DNA of 35,338 nt from Fervidifonticultor_A octavus_A (GTDB lineage Bacteria > Sysuimicrobiota > Sysuimicrobiia > Sysuimicrobiales > Humicultoraceae). Under the pieces are notes generated by a model. That model made no database searches. It was not told the DNA's origin and was given only the letters and a program-made list of their open reading frames with translations. Within the stretch, counting starts at the first letter, position 1. Every line of letters starts with the position of its first letter. The stretch spans positions 1-35,338 of the forward strand of contig JAVKID010000014.1 of NCBI GenBank assembly GCA_031459655.1, read 5' to 3'. Below, piece after piece: positions 32,319 through 35,338 of the stretch. A program made the translations under genes and the position numbers.

Positions 32319-33620
32319 CTACCGTTTCGGCCGCGGGGCCCGCAGGGCGGCGATCTCCGCCTGCCGCGCCAAGTCGATGGCATCGCCGAGGATCCGGACG
32401 GCTTCCTGGGGGCTGTGGAAGCCCATGCTGTTCTCGGCGCTGATGAAGTCCCAGCGGGTCTGGGCCTTGCGGTGCAGCGCCCGGGCCGCAGCCAGCGCCT
32501 CGTCTCCCACCCCCTCCCGCATCGCCCGCTCAATCTCGGCGATGGCGTCGAGGATCGCCCGCTCGCCCTGGCCGAGCAGCTGGAAGGTGCGGCCCTGGGC
32601 CTCGAGCACGCGCGACCGCAGCTCGCGCTCGGACTGGCGGTGGCAGGTCATGCATGTGTTCTGGATGTTCGCCAGCGGCGTGCGGACCCAGTGATCGCTG
32701 ATCTTGACCGCTCCGACCCGGCGGTAGGGCATGTGGCAGTCGGCGCAGGCCACCCCGGACCGGGCGTGATTCCCGGTGGACCACAGCTCGAACTCGGGGT
32801 GCTGCACCTTGATCATGGGCGCCCTGGTGATCTCGTGGCTCCAGTCCGCAAACTTCAGGTCATCGTAGTAGGCCTCGATGCGCTCGATCGTCAGGCCCCT
32901 CGCCCAGGGAAAGACCAGGTACTTTCCGGCGCCCCGGAAGTAGTACTCCACGTGGCACTGGGCGCAGACGTAGGTGCGCATCTCCTGGCGGGTCGCCCGG
33001 CGCACGTCGATCCCGCGGGCTCGCATCCCTTCCACGAACGCCGGCCTGGTGATCCGCAGGGCCATGGTCCCGGCGTCGTGGCAGTCGGCGCAGCCGATGG
33101 GATGCCTGATGTTCTGCGTCACGATGAGATCCTTCATCGGCGTGGCATAGAACTGGGCGACCCCCAGCGTCCGCATCAGCCGCGGGACGTCGCTGCTCTT
33201 GCAGGTCATGCACGTGCCCGGCTTGGCCTCCCCGAGGCGCTTCGTGGTCTGGACGGACTTGAGGGCCCACATGTGGCCGCGGTCCTCGTTGTACTCGACG
33301 CTGAAGGGGTTCCCTGCGAAGATCTTGACGTAGTCGGGGTGCCTGTCGAGTTTTGAAAAGGCCTCGGAGCCGCCGTACCGTCCGAAGGCACTGTAGCGAA
33401 CCAGTTCGGACGTGCGCATGGTCTTGACGAAGGCCTCGTACTGAACGGGGAAGTTCCGTCCCCAGACCGCGGAGTCGGGCTCGTCCTGGGGGATCTCCAC
33501 GACCTTGAAGTAGGTGAGCCGGGCCTCCTGCTGGCGCACGACGATGGTCACCAGGAGAGCGGCGATGCCCAGGCCCAGCAGCACACCAACCGCCGCTACG
33601 ACGAGGTACCGGATCCGCAT
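32319..33620 (-). CDS. nrfA: Cytochrome c nitrite reductase NrfA (pentaheme, ammonia-forming)
   Basis: This 433-residue enzyme reduces nitrite to ammonia outside the cytoplasmic membrane. It has an N-terminal hydrophobic segment (about 5-28). The five heme sites are the CxxCK active-site heme C137-K141 and CxxCH at C177-H181, C219-H223, C292-H296 and C323-H327. Other active-site residues visible are the Tyr in CHVEYYF and His274 in QHPEFE. The ATG at 33620 has AGGAG upstream; a TTG at 33626 is less likely. With NrfH it forms the dissimilatory ammonification complex. Confidence 0.96.
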   Translation of the reverse strand: MRIRYLVVAAVGVLLGLGIAALLVTIVVRQQEARLTYFKVVEIPQDEPDSAVWGRNFPVQYEAFVKTMRTSELVRYSAFGRYGGSEAFSKLDRHPDYVKIFAGNPFSVEYNEDRGHMWALKSVQTTKRLGEAKPGTCMTCKSSDVPRLMRTLGVAQFYATPMKDLIVTQNIRHPIGCADCHDAGTMALRITRPAFVEGMRARGIDVRRATRQEMRTYVCAQCHVEYYFRGAGKYLVFPWARGLTIERIEAYYDDLKFADWSHEITRAPMIKVQHPEFELWSTGNHARSGVACADCHMPYRRVGAVKISDHWVRTPLANIQNTCMTCHRQSERELRSRVLEAQGRTFQLLGQGERAILDAIAEIERAMREGVGDEALAAARALHRKAQTRWDFISAENSMGFHSPQEAVRILGDAIDLARQAEIAALRAPRPKR

Positions 33621-33754
33621 CGACAAGGCTCCTCTGGCAGGCGCGCCCTGCGGCGCCGGCCGCTGATCTCACAGGAGTTCTTCGCCGGCCCGCCGTGAAG
33701 GTCCCTGTCGCGGGAGGGGTCTGGAGGCCGTCCCGGGAAGAAGGGCGCAGGCGC

Positions 33755-34507
33755 ATGTCGAGTCACTTCACCGCCATCGGGTTTCCCGTCCGCGAGGTGC
33801 GGGACTACTGGGCGCTGGCGCAACGGGCCGTCCTGTCCGGGGAGCGCGTGGCCATCCCCGGGGGGCGGATCCTCGTGCGCTGGGCGCCCGGCGGCGGCCC
33901 TGAGGTCTGGGCGCAGGCCACCGCGGCCGGCGAGGCCGTGCTGGCCACGCCGTTCTTTGCCACCGACGAGACCTACCGCCTCGCACTCACGGGCTCCGGC
34001 GCATCCGACGACGAGGCGTTCGAGGGATGGATTGACGGGTGGCTCAACCCCACCGAGGCGGACGAACCCTATTCAGGCCTCTTCCCGCTGCGGGTGGACG
34101 TGGTGAACTACGCCGCGGTGCGCGGCCGGCTCCGCCCGGGGTCCGTCGCGACGCTCCGCCTGGCGGTCATCCTCCACGAGGCTACCCTCTACCCCGACGC
34201 GCAGGCCTACGACGCCGTCCGCGACGTGTCGTACCGCCCGCCGATCCAGTCATTCACCTCCAGCATCCACTTCGGCGTCGACGAATCCGACGCGGACGCC
34301 GATGCCACCGCGCTCGTCACCGGGATCCTCCGCGAGGCGCGCGAGCTTGCCAACGCGGCCACCGGTGCGGCCTTCTGGTGGATGCGGGTGGCCACCGCGG
34401 GGGTGACGATCTCGCTGGTCGCCGACCGCGAGGTGCTGCCGGTCGAACCCCGCGCCGACATGGTCGTGGCGGGCAGCGGCTGGGTCCTGGGCGAAGTGCT
34501 ATCCTAG
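33755..34507 (+). CDS. Conserved-looking hypothetical protein
   Basis: This 250-residue protein is soluble and acidic, with no signal peptide, membrane segment or recognised catalytic motif. The sequence is rich in beta-prone stretches (RILVRWAPGG, LFPLRVDVVNYA, VATLRLAVILHEATLYPD), suggesting a mainly beta fold. The ATG at 33755 with GAAGAAGGG upstream is preferred. The 3' end overlaps ndk by 9 bases on the opposite strand. I do not recognise the family. Confidence 0.7.
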   Translation: MSSHFTAIGFPVREVRDYWALAQRAVLSGERVAIPGGRILVRWAPGGGPEVWAQATAAGEAVLATPFFATDETYRLALTGSGASDDEAFEGWIDGWLNPTEADEPYSGLFPLRVDVVNYAAVRGRLRPGSVATLRLAVILHEATLYPDAQAYDAVRDVSYRPPIQSFTSSIHFGVDESDADADATALVTGILREARELANAATGAAFWWMRVATAGVTISLVADREVLPVEPRADMVVAGSGWVLGEVLS

Positions 34508-35092
34508 GATCAGCCCCTCGTCCACCCGCCGGTAGTCGTGGAGTTCCTGCGGAGCAAACCACAGGTTGATCTCGAAGGCGGCCTCGTCCAGCGTGCCCGA
34601 GGCGTGGACCAGGTTCCGCACCGGCCGCTTCTGGAGGTTGGCCACCGTGGGCGAGTCCGCCGAGAGATCCCCGCGGATCGTCCCGGACGCCGCCCGATAG
34701 GGCAGCGTGTCGCCGACGAGTTTGCGGACTACAGAGACCGCGTGGGTGCCCTCGAGCACGAAGGCCACCACCGGCCCCGAGGCGACAAAGTCGATCAGCC
34801 ACTGCCGGACCTGCCTGCCAATGAGCAGCAGGTCGTCGGTGCCGGTCTCCTGGCGCACGTCGAGGCCGGCGGCCTCGAACGCCTCCCGCGTCTTGCCGCC
34901 CAGGGTGCGGAGGAACCCTTCGTCCGACGGGTAGTGTCGCTCCAGCAGATCCGGGGCCGCGCGCATCATCTTCAGCCCGACGACCTTGAGGCCGGTCCGC
35001 TCGAAGCGTCCCACGATCTCGCCGATCAGGCCGCGGGCCACCCCGTCCGGTTTCAGGAAGACGAGGGTCCGTTCGCGGCGCGCATCCGGCAT
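34499..35092 (-). CDS. ndk: Nucleoside diphosphate kinase with insertions
   Basis: Transfers the gamma-phosphate from ATP to NDPs through a phospho-His intermediate. The LVFLKPDGV start, RLxG-like nucleotide region (TIRGDLS) and active-site H163 (NLVHASGT) are present. At 197 residues it is about 50 longer than typical bacterial Ndk. Most of the excess is an insertion at about 56-103, between ERHY and ASGPVVAFVLEG, plus a short one before the active-site His. Similar long forms are known in some archaea and candidate phyla. Function is likely retained. Confidence 0.93.
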   Translation of the reverse strand: MPDARRERTLVFLKPDGVARGLIGEIVGRFERTGLKVVGLKMMRAAPDLLERHYPSDEGFLRTLGGKTREAFEAAGLDVRQETGTDDLLLIGRQVRQWLIDFVASGPVVAFVLEGTHAVSVVRKLVGDTLPYRAASGTIRGDLSADSPTVANLQKRPVRNLVHASGTLDEAAFEINLWFAPQELHDYRRVDEGLILG

Positions 35093-35112
35093 ACATCACC
35101 TCCCTGACGTGT

Positions 35113-35132
35113 CCCGCGGACTCTTCCGCGGG
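35113..35132 (+). promoter_or_regulatory. Perfect 20-bp inverted repeat abutting a -10 box (putative operator)
   Basis: Arms CCCGCGGA (35113-35120) and TCCGCGGG (35125-35132) flank CTCT and end one base before TATAAT. A repressor binding here would occlude the -35/-10 spacer of the promoter for the plus-strand gene at 35150. The site also lies 21 bases upstream of the ndk start, so it could affect that gene too. A terminator role is unlikely because no gene runs into it. Confidence 0.5.
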
Positions 35133-35138
35133 TATAAT
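35133..35138 (+). promoter_or_regulatory. Consensus -10 element of the last gene
   Basis: Perfect TATAAT, 11 bases before the ATG at 35150. With a start site about 7 bases downstream the leader would be only about 5 bases and lacks a Shine-Dalgarno sequence, so the mRNA is probably leaderless or nearly so. Confidence 0.6.
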
Positions 35139-35149
35139 CTTACACGTCC

Positions 35150-35338
35150 ATGACGCTGCAGCAACGACTGGGCATCTGGGCCGCGACGCTGGCTGTGGTC
35201 CTCGCGGCGGCGGCCTTTGCCTGGCGCAGCCTCCCGAGGGACGAGGTCTGGCTGCGGCTCCGCGAGCCCAGTCTCCCCCTGCCGGACCCCAACCAGGTGC
35301 TGCTGCCCGGGGGCCCGGGCGACCCCATCCTGCTGCTG
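35150..35338 (+). CDS. Membrane-anchored or secreted protein (partial, runs off the window)
   Basis: The first 63 residues are visible. A short polar start (MTLQQRLG) is followed by a hydrophobic segment (about 9-26) and then a Pro/Leu-rich, outside-facing stretch (SLPLPDPNQVLLPGGPGD). It reads as a signal anchor or uncleaved signal peptide. No domain can be named from this fragment. The ATG is supported by the TATAAT 11 bases upstream. Confidence 0.75.
   Translation, partial: MTLQQRLGIWAATLAVVLAAAAFAWRSLPRDEVWLRLREPSLPLPDPNQVLLPGGPGDPILLL

Noticed and set aside
1..35338. CRISPR arrays, tRNA or rRNA genes, insertion sequences, prophage
   Set aside because: Looked for by eye; no regular repeat-spacer array, tRNA-like TTCGA-containing cloverleaf, rRNA segment, transposase or integrase motif was recognised. 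A computed search could still find a short tRNA.

Overview
This is a 35.3 kb piece of a high-GC bacterial chromosome, very roughly 70% G+C by eye. Genes are packed closely, GTG starts are frequent, and many operon junctions are 4-base GTGA overlaps. No rRNA, tRNA, CRISPR array, transposase or phage gene was seen. The mix of type IV pilus regulation, NrfA/NrfH ammonifying nitrite reductase, Aap-type and CUT1-type ABC importers, an intein and near-leaderless promoters fits a little-studied, possibly thermophilic, environmental phylum. Candidates are CSP1-3/Armatimonadota-like or Rokubacteria-like lineages, but this is inference and the phylum cannot be fixed from the window.

Layout. (1) 1-6959, minus: a signalling operon read in the order hybrid histidine kinase, REC-HD-GYP, single REC, REC-MshEN-PilB-like protein, pilT (cut by the window edge). 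It looks like a phosphorelay plus c-di-GMP circuit acting on twitching motility. The PilB-like protein has both c-di-GMP motifs but no usable Walker A. (2) 7094-8020, minus: proline dehydrogenase. (3) 8213-12975, plus: a complete Aap-type amino-acid importer (binding protein, two permeases, ATPase), with a strong hairpin after the binding-protein gene, followed by an amidohydrolase. (4) 13154-17566, plus: a YhaO/YhaN-like (Mre11/Rad50-like) pair whose phosphoesterase has lost all its metal-binding motifs, then an enolase-superfamily gene broken by a 1-nt frameshift. (5) 17659-22663, plus: a sugar importer with a broken binding-protein gene and two intact permeases, then galT and galK. (6) 22703-26305, minus: a Met-rich, probably copper-related envelope operon (PepSY-like protein, SHOCT protein, cupredoxin, response regulator, sensor kinase). 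Three 11-bp-phased TTCACA-type repeats lie upstream. (7) 26467-29696, plus: the radical SAM protein AmrS carrying a 382-residue intein inserted at a cluster cysteine, then a PHB-depolymerase-like esterase. (8) 29715-31010, minus: GH1 beta-glycosidase. (9) 31063-31851, plus: a HicB-like/DinB-like fusion. (10) 31845-33620, minus: nrfA then nrfH. (11) 33755-34507, plus: an unknown protein. (12) 34499-35092, minus: ndk with insertions. (13) 35150 to the end, plus: the start of a membrane or secreted protein behind a consensus -10 box and a 20-bp perfect inverted repeat.

The most noteworthy signals are the REC-MshEN-pseudo-PilB next to pilT, the metal-site-less Mre11-like protein paired with a membrane-hairpin Rad50-like ATPase, and the intein that splits the radical SAM CxxxCxxC motif. 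No intergenic gap exceeds 300 bases. The longest are 8021-8212, 12976-13153 and 26306-26466.
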